Notes: a model not told the origin generated them from the letters alone. A DNA stretch of 64,000 nucleotides from Haloarcula argentinensis DSM 12282 (GCA_000336895.1 AOLX01000030.1:62001-126000), one strand, 5' to 3'; shown: positions 17,607-25,800, counted from the stretch's first letter. Numbers and translations are program-made.

Positions 17607-18490
17607 GCGTTCCCCCAGTCGCCGCTGGTGCCAACGATGTCACCGTCCTCCCAGACGTAGAACCCCTCGCCGGATTTCTTGCCGAGTTTTCCGGCTCGGA
17701 CCTTCCGTTTCAGGATCTGTGGCGGACGGAACCGTTCACCGAGTTCCGCACGCAGATATTCGAGGATATCGAGTCGGACGTCGAGACCGACGACGTCACC
17801 GAGTTCGATCGGTCCCATCGGATGATTGTAGCCGAGTTCCATTGCGGTGTCGATGTCCTGCGGTGTCGCAACGCCTTCTTGCACCATCCGCATCGCTTCG
17901 ACACCCAGCGAGACGCCGAGGCGGGAGGAAGCAAAGCCCGGTGCATCGGCCACCTCGATCGGTGTCTTGTCGATTCCATTCACGAACTCGCGGGCGCGCG
18001 AAACGGTCTCAGCACTCGTCTGTTCCGCGACGACGATCTCGACGAGTGCCATGATGTGAACCGGGTTGAAGAAGTGAAGGCCGATAGCCCGTTCGGGATA
18101 GTCGAGGACGCTCGCTATCTCAGTCAGTGACAGCGAGGAGGTGTTTGAAGCGATAAGCGTCGCCGGGTCGACGTGGGATTCGACCTCGGTGAGCGTTTCG
18201 TGTTTGATCGCCATGTCTTCGGGGACTGCTTCCACGACGAGGTCTGCCCCGGTCACAGCCGCCTCCAGCGATGTTGTTCCAGTCAGGCGGTCCAGGGTTG
18301 CCTTGGCCGTGGATTCGGTCACTTTCTCCCGGGCGATACCCTCTTCGAGATTCGACTCGATGGCGGCCAAGCCGTCATCGACGATATCCGCCTCGATATC
18401 GCGGAGAGAAACGTCGTGGCCGGCCATTGCCGACACCTGAGCGATACCGTGGCCCATGGTACCGGCGCCTAGGATAGCTACGTGCATCAT
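17603..18490 (-). CDS. 3-hydroxyacyl-CoA dehydrogenase, PaaH-like
   Basis: 295 aa, the size of a monofunctional enzyme. The N-terminal Rossmann motif is GAGTMGHGIAQ (residues 8-18); the catalytic segment IGLHFFNPVHIMALVEIV contains the conserved His and Asn-Pro, and the C-terminal domain has NHPMGPIELGDVVGLDV. It oxidises (S)-3-hydroxyacyl-CoA with NAD+. Two adjacent ATGs exist (18490 and 18487); either could be used. A TATA-like TTTTATCC at 18511-18518 lies about 25 bp upstream. It leads the operon with the crotonase gene and is a candidate PaaH. Confidence 0.9.
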   Translation of the reverse strand: MMHVAILGAGTMGHGIAQVSAMAGHDVSLRDIEADIVDDGLAAIESNLEEGIAREKVTESTAKATLDRLTGTTSLEAAVTGADLVVEAVPEDMAIKHETLTEVESHVDPATLIASNTSSLSLTEIASVLDYPERAIGLHFFNPVHIMALVEIVVAEQTSAETVSRAREFVNGIDKTPIEVADAPGFASSRLGVSLGVEAMRMVQEGVATPQDIDTAMELGYNHPMGPIELGDVVGLDVRLDILEYLRAELGERFRPPQILKRKVRAGKLGKKSGEGFYVWEDGDIVGTSGDWGNA

Positions 18491-18528
18491 TTCTCAGCAC
18501 AGTAGCGAAGGATAAAAACGTTGCTTGC

Positions 18529-18536
18529 GTCTCACC
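18529..18536 (+). repeat. Target-site duplication, left copy (element A)
   Basis: GTCTCACC. The identical 8-mer is at 19835-19842, immediately outside the opposite IS6-type end. IS6 family elements generate 8-bp duplications. Confidence 0.75.
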
Positions 18537-18648
18537 AGTAGGGTTTAGTTAGTAGCACTGTACCATCAGGCGAAGCTCTGCAATCGGTTTTTCCAGGGTT
18601 CCGGGTCTACGTGACTAAAACAGTGTGACTACGACGACGTTTGACGCT

Positions 18649-19147
18649 TTAGATCCTGAAAAGCCTGTTCGGCAGCGTTTCGATTGCCGTGGCGACACAT
18701 CTGAAATCGAAGTCTAACTCGTCGAGTGGTAGTTTGGAGTATTGAACGCCATCGGCAAGAAAGACAGCAGTTTCGACATCGAGTTTGTGCCGAAGTTCGC
18801 GCGGGAAAGTTTCTGTGAGGGTGGTCGAAGTCGTCGTAAATTGCCGGACATGAAGCGGTTCGTTCGACTGGGGATAGGCGGCGTTCACAAGAGCACAGCT
18901 CTTGTGCAGCCCATCAGAATGGCAGAGCCATTCTGAGGACGGCGTACAGCCAGAATTGCTGATCGGTATACGAACCACTGTTTCGTCAAGCGCGATCTGA
19001 GTCGATGACTTACCCGAGTCTGACTGTAGATCGGCCTTCTGAACCCAGTCGTGGACGGCTTTCGAGTTCGCTGGACACCCAGTATGTGAAGTAATTCGAC
19101 GATATTCGACAACTATTCCAGAATCACGACGGCAACAGGAAGAGAAA
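18649..19147 (-). pseudogene. Broken IS6 family transposase (element A, left)
   Basis: The minus strand encodes IS6 transposase pieces in two frames: SNIVELLHILGVQRTRK, then after a frameshift SKAVHDWVQKADLQSDSGKS, IALDETVVRI with a catalytic DE, LHVRQFTTTSTTLTETFPRELRHKLDVETAVFLADG, and a shifted remainder. The N-terminal helix-turn-helix part is missing. A block of about 58 bp holding two hairpins interrupts the reading frame at 18883-18941. It cannot make an active transposase. Confidence 0.75.
18886..18936. repeat. Two tandem perfect hairpins inside the transposase remnant
   Basis: Hairpin 1 (18886-18906) has 9-bp arms CACAAGAGC/GCTCTTGTG around ACA. Hairpin 2 (18914-18936) has 10-bp arms TCAGAATGGC/GCCATTCTGA around AGA. 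Seven bases separate them. Compared with IS6 transposases, this block sits as extra sequence between the codons for WLYA and A, with GGC on both sides, as if inserted. Confidence 0.6.
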
Positions 19148-19573
19148 TCAACAAGGCTCAATGGTATCTCCGGATAATCTTTTAAGTTCTGTTTTGGTTA
19201 CGAGATAGCGGGCATAGTGCTCAGCGTCATAAACTGATTTGCCCTTTTCCCAGGAATACGGCCGTCTAGCTTTGATAACGACACCTCGATTTGTTTGATT
19301 TATTACTGTTGCATCTGGACCGGCAGTAAACGATCCAATGTCCCAACTGTCAAGGCAACTGGCATTTTTGAGACGAGTGGACACATAGCTTGTTTCAGCC
19401 TCTAGCGCACGCTCCTTTGCTTCACTTATATTTAGTTGTACATCGGAGGTTAGAGATACTTGGCTATCAGTTGATATCGGTGTTGCTGTTGTTTGCTCAT
19501 TATTTGATAACATGCATCCCGACAATGGCAGACTAAGGACAATAGCGATAAGCAAAATTCTCCGACATCCCAT
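19148..19573 (-). CDS. Small hypothetical lipoprotein (cargo of element A)
   Basis: 141 aa from the ATG at 19573; an in-frame start at 19654 would add 27 unlikely residues. MGCRRILLIAIVLSLPLSGCMLSNNE is a Sec-type signal with lipobox LSGC, so the protein should be lipid-anchored outside the membrane. The mature part (KERALEAETSYVSTRLKNASCLDSWDIGSFT...NRGVVIKARRPYSWEKGKSVYDAEHYARYLVT) has two further Cys and resembles haloarchaeal lipoproteins of unknown function. Base composition is visibly more AT-rich than in its neighbours, and it sits between two IS6 transposase fragments, so recent transfer is likely. Function unknown. Confidence 0.7.
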   Translation of the reverse strand: MGCRRILLIAIVLSLPLSGCMLSNNEQTTATPISTDSQVSLTSDVQLNISEAKERALEAETSYVSTRLKNASCLDSWDIGSFTAGPDATVINQTNRGVVIKARRPYSWEKGKSVYDAEHYARYLVTKTELKRLSGDTIEPC

Positions 19574-19620
19574 ATATGTTTGTTTTTTGTTAGTATTAAA
19601 TATTTTCGGGCTTTCAAAGA

Positions 19621-19834
19621 GTCGTGTATGGCTCTCAATATCTCCAAACTGCACTTCAACGAGCAGGGCTCCGATTTCAGATGTGTCGCCACAGAAATCG
19701 GAACGCTGTCAAGCGGATCTTTCGAGAGCTCAAGCGACGAACCGCGTCGTTTTCGAACTGTTTCAGCCACGTCGAACCGAAAACTGGCCCCAGAGTTTCG
19801 CTCGCTGGCACAACGCTCTAAACTAAACGCTACC
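19621..19834 (+). pseudogene. C-terminal fragment of IS6 transposase (element A, right)
   Basis: The plus strand reads YGSQYLQTALQRAGLRFQ, then HRNRNAVKRIFRELKRRTASFSNCFSHVEPKT, the end of an IS6 transposase including the catalytic Glu region, followed by the IS right end. The matching part of the left copy lies on the other strand. Confidence 0.75.
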
Positions 19835-19842
19835 GTCTCACC
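19835..19842 (+). repeat. Target-site duplication, right copy (element A)
   Basis: GTCTCACC, identical to 18529-18536. Confidence 0.75.
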
Positions 19843-19891
19843 CCAGTGTGGCCTGCATTTAATACAGCGGCCACGATAGGAGTCGGTGAGG

Positions 19892-21034
19892 ATGACTGCT
19901 TCCGACTCGCAAGCCGTTGTTGTCGACGCCGTACGAACGCCACAGACACCGAAGGATGGCGCATTGGCTGGGACACATCCCGAAGACCTCGTCTCCACCG
20001 TGCTTACTGCACTCGTTGACCGGACCGGTGTCCCGGCCGTCGAGTGGGACGACTTCCGGCTCGGGTGTGCAAACCAGGAGGAGGAGCAGGGACGGAACCT
20101 TGCCCGGCAGTCGATACTCGCCGGCGGGTTTCCCGAGACCGTACCCGGGGCGACAACGACCCGCCTGTGTGGCTCTTCGTTGACGACGCTCGTCGACGCC
20201 GCTCGCGCCATCGAGGCGGGCGATGGTGCGGTGTATCCGGTCGCCGGTGTCGAACACATGAGTACTGTCCCTTTTTCCGACTGGCTGCATCCCGCTATCG
20301 AACAGCGGTACGACTCTGACAGGCTGCCGATGGGGCAGACAGCCGAAACTATCGCACGGGACCACGATATCAGCCGTAACGCCCAAGACGAGTTCGCGCT
20401 GCGGTCACACGACCGTGCGGTCGCTGCCATGGAAAGCGGGCGGTTCGATGCAGAGACCGTGCCAGTCCACACCGACGAGACAACGATAGAGACCGACAAA
20501 ACGCCACGGGCAGATACGTCAGTCGAGCAGTTGAGCGAACTCCCAACGGTGTTCCGAGACGACGAGGCGGCGACGGTCACGCCGGGAAACGCATCGCCGC
20601 TGACCGACGGGGCCGCTGGAATGCTTGTCACTTCGGCGGCGTACGCAGACCAACATGATCTCGATGTCCTCGGCCGGATCGAGACGCGGTCTGTCGCTGG
20701 TGTCGATCCGCTGGTAATGGGGCGGGGACCGATTCCGGCAACGCGTGCTGCACTGGACGACGCCGGCCTGACAATCGGCGATATCGATCTCGTGGAACTC
20801 AACGAGGCGTTTGCCGCGCAGAGTCTCCACTGCAAGCGCGAACTGGGGATTCCGGCCGAACGGCTCAACGTCAACGGTGGGGCTATCGCGCTCGGCCATC
20901 CGCTTGGCTGTTCGGGGGCACGAATCACGACAACGTTACTGCACGAGATGCGGCGGCGGAACGCGACCCACGGACTGGCGACGATGTGCGTCGGTTTCGG
21001 TCAGGGTGTCGCGGTTGTGTTCGAACGTGATTGA
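19892..21034 (+). CDS. Acetyl-CoA C-acyltransferase (thiolase), PaaJ-like
   Basis: 380 aa from the ATG at 19892, preceded by GGTGAGG; a GTG 6 bp upstream is possible. It has the full type I thiolase set: nucleophile Cys in TTRLCGSSLTT (about residue 92), NEAFAAQS, GGAIALGHPLGCSGAR with the catalytic His, and MCVGFGQG with the second Cys. It cleaves 3-oxoacyl-CoA with CoA. As the only classical thiolase in the window it is the best candidate for the PaaJ step (3-oxoadipyl-CoA or 3-oxo-5,6-dehydrosuberyl-CoA). Its upstream region is the right end of element A, so that insertion may have changed its promoter. It converges with the HMGS-like gene. Confidence 0.88.
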   Translation: MTASDSQAVVVDAVRTPQTPKDGALAGTHPEDLVSTVLTALVDRTGVPAVEWDDFRLGCANQEEEQGRNLARQSILAGGFPETVPGATTTRLCGSSLTTLVDAARAIEAGDGAVYPVAGVEHMSTVPFSDWLHPAIEQRYDSDRLPMGQTAETIARDHDISRNAQDEFALRSHDRAVAAMESGRFDAETVPVHTDETTIETDKTPRADTSVEQLSELPTVFRDDEAATVTPGNASPLTDGAAGMLVTSAAYADQHDLDVLGRIETRSVAGVDPLVMGRGPIPATRAALDDAGLTIGDIDLVELNEAFAAQSLHCKRELGIPAERLNVNGGAIALGHPLGCSGARITTTLLHEMRRRNATHGLATMCVGFGQGVAVVFERD

Positions 21035-21043
21035 CAGCGGCGG

Positions 21044-22480
21044 CTACCGGCGCTGACTGGCGACCTGTGCTTTGAAGCCGTATCTGATGACGCCCTCCTG
21101 CGTGTAGATGCGCCGCGTTGTCAGCACGACAGGTGTGCCGATCGTGACTTCGGCTGTTGTGTCAAGCACCTGTGCAGGGACGCTTACGGTCTGCTCGCCC
21201 GATGGACTATCGAGCGCGACGATAGCACTGTCGAACTGGCCGCTCTTGGACTGCTGGGCGACGAATTCGGGCGGCGCACCGCCCTGTTCGATAGTCGTCA
21301 CTGCCTCGACCGTCCCTGTCCCGGGTAGTTCGACAGCCTCAAAATCACTGGTGCGCTCGTGACAGTCCGTGCAGGCCCCGGTCGGCGGAAAATTCAACGC
21401 CCCACACGCGGAACACCGGCCGGCGACGAGCCGATGGCGTTGCGGAATCGTCCGGTGCCAGGACGGGACGCTAACGTACGCTCCGCCACCTTCGGGTTCG
21501 TCGCGTGTGATCTCGCCACGCCGCCTGAGGTACTCGGCGTAGGACAGGGAGACGGTACCGTCCAGCGCGGTTTCAACCGGAACGGGACCAGTAACGACGA
21601 ACAGCGTCGCACTCGCGCCGCTGCCGTACGCGGCGATCAACACGCGTTCGGGGTCGTCTGCAAACGCTGTCGCCGCCCCGAGAAATGCGCTTGCCGCGCC
21701 GGTGTCCCCGAGCGTACTGACTGTGTCCGCGGCGGCGATGGTCCCGGCGTCGACCCCGAGCGCACCTGTCGCCCGATACGGGAGCTTGCCGTCCGGGGAC
21801 TGGACCGCTGCCGCATCGACTGTCTCCATCGGCACGTCCAGTCTGTCCGCCGCACTGTCGAGCGTGGTCGTGAACGCGTCGCGGTCGTACTGCGTAACAC
21901 CCAGCCCGGTCGTCCGGTCGTCTCCGCCGGTTCTGAAACGCGTTCCGGGGTACGCCTCCGTGTGTGATGCCCGCTCAAGTACGGTTCCAGGACCGTCATC
22001 GTCGACAACGAGCGCGACACTCCCAGCACCGGCGGCGTGTTCGACCTCGCTGTCAGGGTCGCCCCGCGGACAGTCGCCGATGATGACGAGGCCGATGTCC
22101 TCCCCGAATGGCCCGCCATCCATGGTTGCGTCCAGTGCCTGGGCACCGGCGTGCGTAGACCCGGTCATCGTCTGCGTTTTGGCATCTTCCGGGACGTTGA
22201 GAATGCTGCAGAGGCGCGCCGCAAGGTCTTCTTCGGCCATCGGCGGTGTCGTCGTCGCGAAGGCCAGATGCGCGACATCCGTACCGGACGCGTCGGCCGC
22301 AGTGAGCGCACGGCGGGCCGCTTCGACACCCATCGTGACGGCGTCCTCGTCGGCGTCGGGGACCGCCTTCTCGTCGATCCCCGCTGCATCGAACCGACCC
22401 CACGCGGCTTCGAACTCCGCGGCATCGATCCGCAGGCGAGGCGCGTACGCGCCGATGGCCGCGAGCCCCGACGCAGTCAT
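21044..22480 (-). CDS. HMG-CoA synthase-like protein fused to a DUF35 zinc-ribbon/OB domain
   Basis: 478 aa. Residues 1 to about 310 follow the HMG-CoA synthase fold (opening LAAIGAYAPRLRI, middle TQTMTGSTHAGAQALDA, end YGSGASATLFVV). The position expected for the nucleophile Cys appears to be Ser108 (GSTHAG), and the usual HTPYGK-like His motif reads QSPDGKLP (227-234), so both catalytic residues look lost. Residues about 335-478 are DUF35: Cys356, 359, 370 and 373 form a zinc ribbon, followed by an OB fold. It overlaps the adjacent thiolase by 4 bp. In archaea, DUF35 proteins bridge thiolase and HMGS in a complex; here bridge and partner are one chain. Function unknown, possibly a thiolase partner. 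Confidence 0.82.
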   Translation of the reverse strand: MTASGLAAIGAYAPRLRIDAAEFEAAWGRFDAAGIDEKAVPDADEDAVTMGVEAARRALTAADASGTDVAHLAFATTTPPMAEEDLAARLCSILNVPEDAKTQTMTGSTHAGAQALDATMDGGPFGEDIGLVIIGDCPRGDPDSEVEHAAGAGSVALVVDDDGPGTVLERASHTEAYPGTRFRTGGDDRTTGLGVTQYDRDAFTTTLDSAADRLDVPMETVDAAAVQSPDGKLPYRATGALGVDAGTIAAADTVSTLGDTGAASAFLGAATAFADDPERVLIAAYGSGASATLFVVTGPVPVETALDGTVSLSYAEYLRRRGEITRDEPEGGGAYVSVPSWHRTIPQRHRLVAGRCSACGALNFPPTGACTDCHERTSDFEAVELPGTGTVEAVTTIEQGGAPPEFVAQQSKSGQFDSAIVALDSPSGEQTVSVPAQVLDTTAEVTIGTPVVLTTRRIYTQEGVIRYGFKAQVASQRR

Positions 22481-23649
22481 CGTGCAGCCTCCCGTTCGAG
22501 GATATGGACAACAGCGCTGCCGCCGCTCCCACCCACGTTGTGAGTCAGCCCGTACTTCGGGGCTGGTAGCTGCCGGTCGGCAGCGCTGCCGGTGAGCTGT
22601 TTGAACGCCTCGACGATCTGTCCGGCACCGGTTGCGCCGATGGGGTGGCCCTTCGATTTCAGCCCGCCGGAGAGATTGACCGGCATCGCTCCATCAGCGT
22701 CAGTCGTTCCCGCTTCGAGCAATTGCGGTGCCTCGCCGCGGTCACAGAACCCGAGGTCCTCGTATGCAAGCAGTTCGGCGATCGTGAAGCAGTCGTGTAC
22801 CTCAGCGAAGTCGAGGTCGTCAGGGCCAACCCCGGCACGGTCGTATGCTGTGTCAGCAGCCTTTTTCGACGCGGAAATCGCGGTGTAGCTGTCTCGCTGG
22901 AAGAGGCCAACGCGGTCGCTGGCTGCGCCGACTCCAGCGACCCGGACCGGATCGTCAGTGTACTGCTCGACGACATCCTCACTGGCGACGAGCGCGACCG
23001 CTGCGCCGTCAGAGGTCGGACAACAGTGATAGAGGTTCAGCGGGTCTGCGACAACCGGAGCGTCGACGGCGTCTTCGAGGGAACACTCGAAGCCCAAGTG
23101 AGCCTTCGGGTTCTTTGCGCCGTTCCGGTGGTTCTTGACTGCCACCATTGAAAGGTGCTCCTCACTCGCTCCATACTCCCGCAGATACGCACTTGCCATC
23201 TGTGCGTAGACACCGGAGAACGTCGTCCCGGTCAGCCGTTCCCACTCTGTTTCGCCGGAGACACCGAGCCAGTACTTCGTCACATCGCTGCTCATGTCTG
23301 TCATGACTTCGACGCCGCCAGCCAGCGCCACGTCAGCCATCCCGCTTTTGACCGCCTGCACTGCCTGTCGGACGGCGTAGCCGGACGCGGCACAGGCGTT
23401 TTCGACGCGCACGCTGGGGACGCCGTGCAGCCCAGCGTGTTCAGTTGCTGCCGGTCCCGAGAGACCGAGTTGTCGACCGCCCACGCCGAGTGAGCCAACG
23501 ACCGCTTCGTCTATCGCATCCGTATCGATGCCGTGGTCGACACTGTCGATAGCTTCGCTGACTGCGTGGTCGAACAGTGATCTGTAGCTCTCTTCGGGCA
23601 TCGAGCCAAACGGCGTTTGTCCTGCACCAATGAGATACGCATCCCGCAT
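22477..23649 (-). CDS. Thiolase of the SCP-2/archaeal type
   Basis: 390 aa. Nucleophile Cys lies in VENACAASGYAV (about residue 86), followed by EVHDCFTIAELLAYEDLGFC and SKGHPIGATGAGQ with the conserved histidines, and the ending HNVGGSGGSAVVHIL. This is the subgroup lacking the second Cys of classical thiolases, and it typically works with a DUF35 partner. It is co-transcribed with the HMGS-like/DUF35 fusion (4-bp overlap). A second such pair is at 48988-50621. It may cleave or form a branched or aromatic 3-oxoacyl-CoA; direction and substrate are unknown. Confidence 0.85.
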   Translation of the reverse strand: MRDAYLIGAGQTPFGSMPEESYRSLFDHAVSEAIDSVDHGIDTDAIDEAVVGSLGVGGRQLGLSGPAATEHAGLHGVPSVRVENACAASGYAVRQAVQAVKSGMADVALAGGVEVMTDMSSDVTKYWLGVSGETEWERLTGTTFSGVYAQMASAYLREYGASEEHLSMVAVKNHRNGAKNPKAHLGFECSLEDAVDAPVVADPLNLYHCCPTSDGAAVALVASEDVVEQYTDDPVRVAGVGAASDRVGLFQRDSYTAISASKKAADTAYDRAGVGPDDLDFAEVHDCFTIAELLAYEDLGFCDRGEAPQLLEAGTTDADGAMPVNLSGGLKSKGHPIGATGAGQIVEAFKQLTGSAADRQLPAPKYGLTHNVGGSGGSAVVHILEREAAR

Positions 23650-23745
23650 ACATGGAACTCTGAGGGTACTGAAAAATAGCTTTGCATCACGTTCCGACAG
23701 TCACACAGCAAGCACGACCGGTGGTCGGAGTGGTCAATCCCAAAC

Positions 23746-23757
23746 CATTTTATCATT
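23746..23757 (+). promoter_or_regulatory. TATA-like box of the paaK gene
   Basis: CATTTTATCATT lies about 25-35 bp before the ATG at 23781 and supports that start over the in-frame ATG at 23682. Confidence 0.4.
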
Positions 23758-23780
23758 ATCATTCCACTCTATCATTGACG

Positions 23781-25070
23781 ATGGTGTACAAGCAACTGGA
23801 GACGGCCGACCGCGCAGAGCTGCGTGCGTTGCAAACCGACCGATTACAGGGGATTGTTTCGCACGCCTACGAGAACGTCCCCTTTTACCGGGAGAAGCTC
23901 GACGAAGCGGGTGTCTCGCCCGAAGACATCCAGAGTATCGACGACATCACGAAACTGCCGATGACGACGAAAGAGGATTTCCGCGACGAGTACCCCGACG
24001 GCCTGTTCGCCGTAGACGATGAGGACGTCGCCCGGATCCACGCATCGTCCGGGACGACCGGGAAGCCGAAAATCGTCTCCTACACGGATGACGACCTCGA
24101 CAACTGGAGTGAAGTCGTTGCACGTTCGCTGGCTGCGAGCGGGACCGAACCGGGCAACACCGTCCAGAACGCCTACGGATACGGGCTGTTCACCGGCGGA
24201 CTGGGACTCCACGACGGAGCCGAGGAGCTGGGGGCCACAGTTATCCCTATCGGGAGCGGCCAGACCCAACGACAGGTCGAGTTGATGACCGACCTGGAGA
24301 GCGATGTGTTCACCTGCACCCCGTCGTATGCGCTGTACCTCGCCGAAACGGCCGAGGAAATGGGCCACGACCCCAGCGACCTGCCGATCTCGACGATTAT
24401 CTTCGGAGCGGAACCGTGTACCGATCCGATGCGGGCAGAAATCGAAGATCGGCTGGGCGTCGACGGCATCGACGTTTACGGACTCTCGGAGATCATCGGT
24501 CCCGGCGTCTCGTGTGAATGTCACGAAGCGCAGGACGGGCTTCACGTCTGGGAAGACCACTTCTACCCGGAAGTCATCGACCCACAGACGAAGGAGCCGG
24601 TCGAGGAAGGCGAGGAGGGCGAACTCGTTCTCACAACACTCACCAAAGAAGCGTTGCCGGTCTTCCGATACCGGACTGGGGATCTGACGACGCTGAACTA
24701 CGACGAGTGTGCGTGTGGACGGACGATGGTACGGATGGACAACGTCACCGGTCGGACAGACGACCTCCTCATTGTCCGTGGCGTGAACCTCTATCCCAGT
24801 GAAATCGAACACGCTGTATTGGATATCGACGGCGTCGCCCCGCACTACCGGATTGATCTCTACAGAGAGGACAACCTCGACATCCTGGAACTCACCATCG
24901 AACGGACTGCGGAGCAAGGGCCGGGCGACAAAGCACTCGAAGACGAGATCATCGAACGGCTGGAGAACGTGCTCGCGTTCACCCCGGACGAACTCGAACT
25001 CGTCGCGCCCGGCAGCATCGAACGAACGCAGGTCGGCAAAGTAAAACGCGTCTACGACCACCGTGACTGA
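23781..25070 (+). CDS. paaK: Phenylacetate-CoA ligase
   Basis: 429 aa from the ATG at 23781. It has the adenylation motif HASSGTTGKPKIVSYT, the PaaK-type FGAEPCTDPMRAEIEDRLGVDGIDVYGLSEIIGPGVSCEC, the ATP-binding VFRYRTGDLT, and the C-terminal GRTDDLLIVRGVNLYPSEIE and QVGKVKRV with a conserved Lys. It converts phenylacetate, ATP and CoA to phenylacetyl-CoA, the entry step of the Paa pathway, whose other genes lie 2-8 kb away. It converges with a PaaI-type thioesterase. Other aryl acids are possible substrates, but the surrounding Paa genes make phenylacetate the best call. Confidence 0.9.
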   Translation: MVYKQLETADRAELRALQTDRLQGIVSHAYENVPFYREKLDEAGVSPEDIQSIDDITKLPMTTKEDFRDEYPDGLFAVDDEDVARIHASSGTTGKPKIVSYTDDDLDNWSEVVARSLAASGTEPGNTVQNAYGYGLFTGGLGLHDGAEELGATVIPIGSGQTQRQVELMTDLESDVFTCTPSYALYLAETAEEMGHDPSDLPISTIIFGAEPCTDPMRAEIEDRLGVDGIDVYGLSEIIGPGVSCECHEAQDGLHVWEDHFYPEVIDPQTKEPVEEGEEGELVLTTLTKEALPVFRYRTGDLTTLNYDECACGRTMVRMDNVTGRTDDLLIVRGVNLYPSEIEHAVLDIDGVAPHYRIDLYREDNLDILELTIERTAEQGPGDKALEDEIIERLENVLAFTPDELELVAPGSIERTQVGKVKRVYDHRD

Positions 25071-25073
25071 CTG

Positions 25074-25469
25074 TCAGGGCCGGTAGACTCGTCCGCGAAA
25101 CGTCGCGATGCGCTCGCCATCCTGCGCAGTCACCGTTACCTCGTACTCCGCGGTGCTGTCCGCGAGATGCGTCTCCTCGGCGACCGCAGACAGCGTTTCA
25201 CCGGTTTCTACGGCGTCTAAATACGAGATGTTTGTCTCCAGTGCGACTGCCGCCTCGCCATGAGAGTTCGACGCCGCGGCGAACGCCGCATCAGCAAGTG
25301 AGTAGATCGCCCCGCCATGCGGTGTTTCATGAAAGTTCAATAGGTCCTCGGTAATCGTCAATTCAGTCTGGGCGTACCCCGAGCCGAGTTCAACGACATC
25401 GATACCAAGGGTTTCGCAGTACGCATCCGATTCGATACGCTCTCTGACTTCATCGGCGACACCAGACAT
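25074..25469 (-). CDS. paaI: Hotdog-fold thioesterase, PaaI family
   Basis: 131 aa. The PaaI signature region NFHETPHGGAIYSLADAAFAAASNSHG (about residues 46-72) carries the HGG and Asp of the active site. PaaI releases CoA from ring-hydroxylated phenylacetyl-CoA dead-end products, preventing CoA trapping. The PaaK gene ends 3 bp away on the other strand. An AT-rich TATA region (25491-25505) precedes its ATG. The family assignment is sound; the role is inferred from the neighbours. Confidence 0.85.
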   Translation of the reverse strand: MSGVADEVRERIESDAYCETLGIDVVELGSGYAQTELTITEDLLNFHETPHGGAIYSLADAAFAAASNSHGEAAVALETNISYLDAVETGETLSAVAEETHLADSTAEYEVTVTAQDGERIATFRGRVYRP

Positions 25470-25490
25470 ACGGGTCGTGGTTCCATCAGT

Positions 25491-25505
25491 AATAATAAAT
25501 ATATA
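25491..25505 (-). promoter_or_regulatory. TATA-like region of the paaI gene
   Basis: TATATATTTATTATT on the minus strand, 22-36 bp before the ATG at 25469. Confidence 0.45.
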
Positions 25506-25520
25506 CCGGTCACTGCTGCT

Positions 25521-25528
25521 GTCAGCGA
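25521..25528 (+). repeat. Probable target-site duplication, left copy (element B)
   Basis: GTCAGCGA matches GTCAGCGG at 26775-26782 in 7 of 8 positions; both lie immediately outside IS6-type ends. Confidence 0.65.
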
Positions 25529-25579
25529 GGTCATGTTTAATTAAGCGTGAAAAGTGAGACGGAGAATTCTGGCTGGGCT

Positions 25580-25800
25580 ATGGCAGAAATCGCTCGTCTC
25601 AGCGATACTGATGTGTGGATTGATTTGGATTTCGTGGAGCGTGAGCGGATACCCGAAGCAGCGGTGGCGCTAGATATTCAAACGCATGTTGCGGAGCTAT
25701 CGCTGTCGAATACCGTCGGTTTACTCGGTACGTTGTGTCTCCAACGATCGTGGAAAGCGATTGAACACTACCGGACATACAGACACAAGTTGCACACAAT
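25580..25800 (+). pseudogene. N-terminal fragment of IS6 transposase (element B, left)
   Basis: From the ATG at 25580 it reads MAEIARLSDTDVWIDLDFV, ERERIPEAAVALDIQ and LSLSNTVGLL, the N-terminal helix-turn-helix region of haloarchaeal IS6 transposases. Similarity stops after about 70 residues and the DDE domain is absent. The reading frame runs on to 25945 with unrelated sequence. Confidence 0.75.

Larger units (their letters stand above)
18537..19834. mobile_element. IS6-derived cargo element A carrying a lipoprotein gene
   Basis: 1298 bp. The left end AGTAGGGTTTAGTTAG (from 18537) and the right end, read inward on the minus strand as GGTAGCGTTTAGTTTAG, are near-identical inverted IS ends, and similarity continues about 45 bp inward. 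A perfect 8-bp duplication flanks them. Inside, from left to right: a frameshifted IS6 transposase remnant on the minus strand, a low-GC lipoprotein gene on the minus strand, and a C-terminal transposase fragment on the plus strand. Both outer ends correspond to the transposase 3' side. This structure indicates insertion as one unit; whether the cargo was captured by transposition or by later rearrangement is inference. Confidence 0.7.

Noticed and set aside
18742..18936. 64-aa plus-strand ORF over the hairpins
   Set aside because: Antisense to the transposase remnant and composed partly of the inserted palindromes.
19450..20928. 492-aa minus-strand frame over the thiolase and element A
   Set aside because: Antisense shadow of the thiolase, running through IS and lipoprotein sequence with no protein motif.
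23844..25061. 405-aa minus-strand frame over paaK
   Set aside because: Antisense shadow; the PaaK frame is unambiguous.
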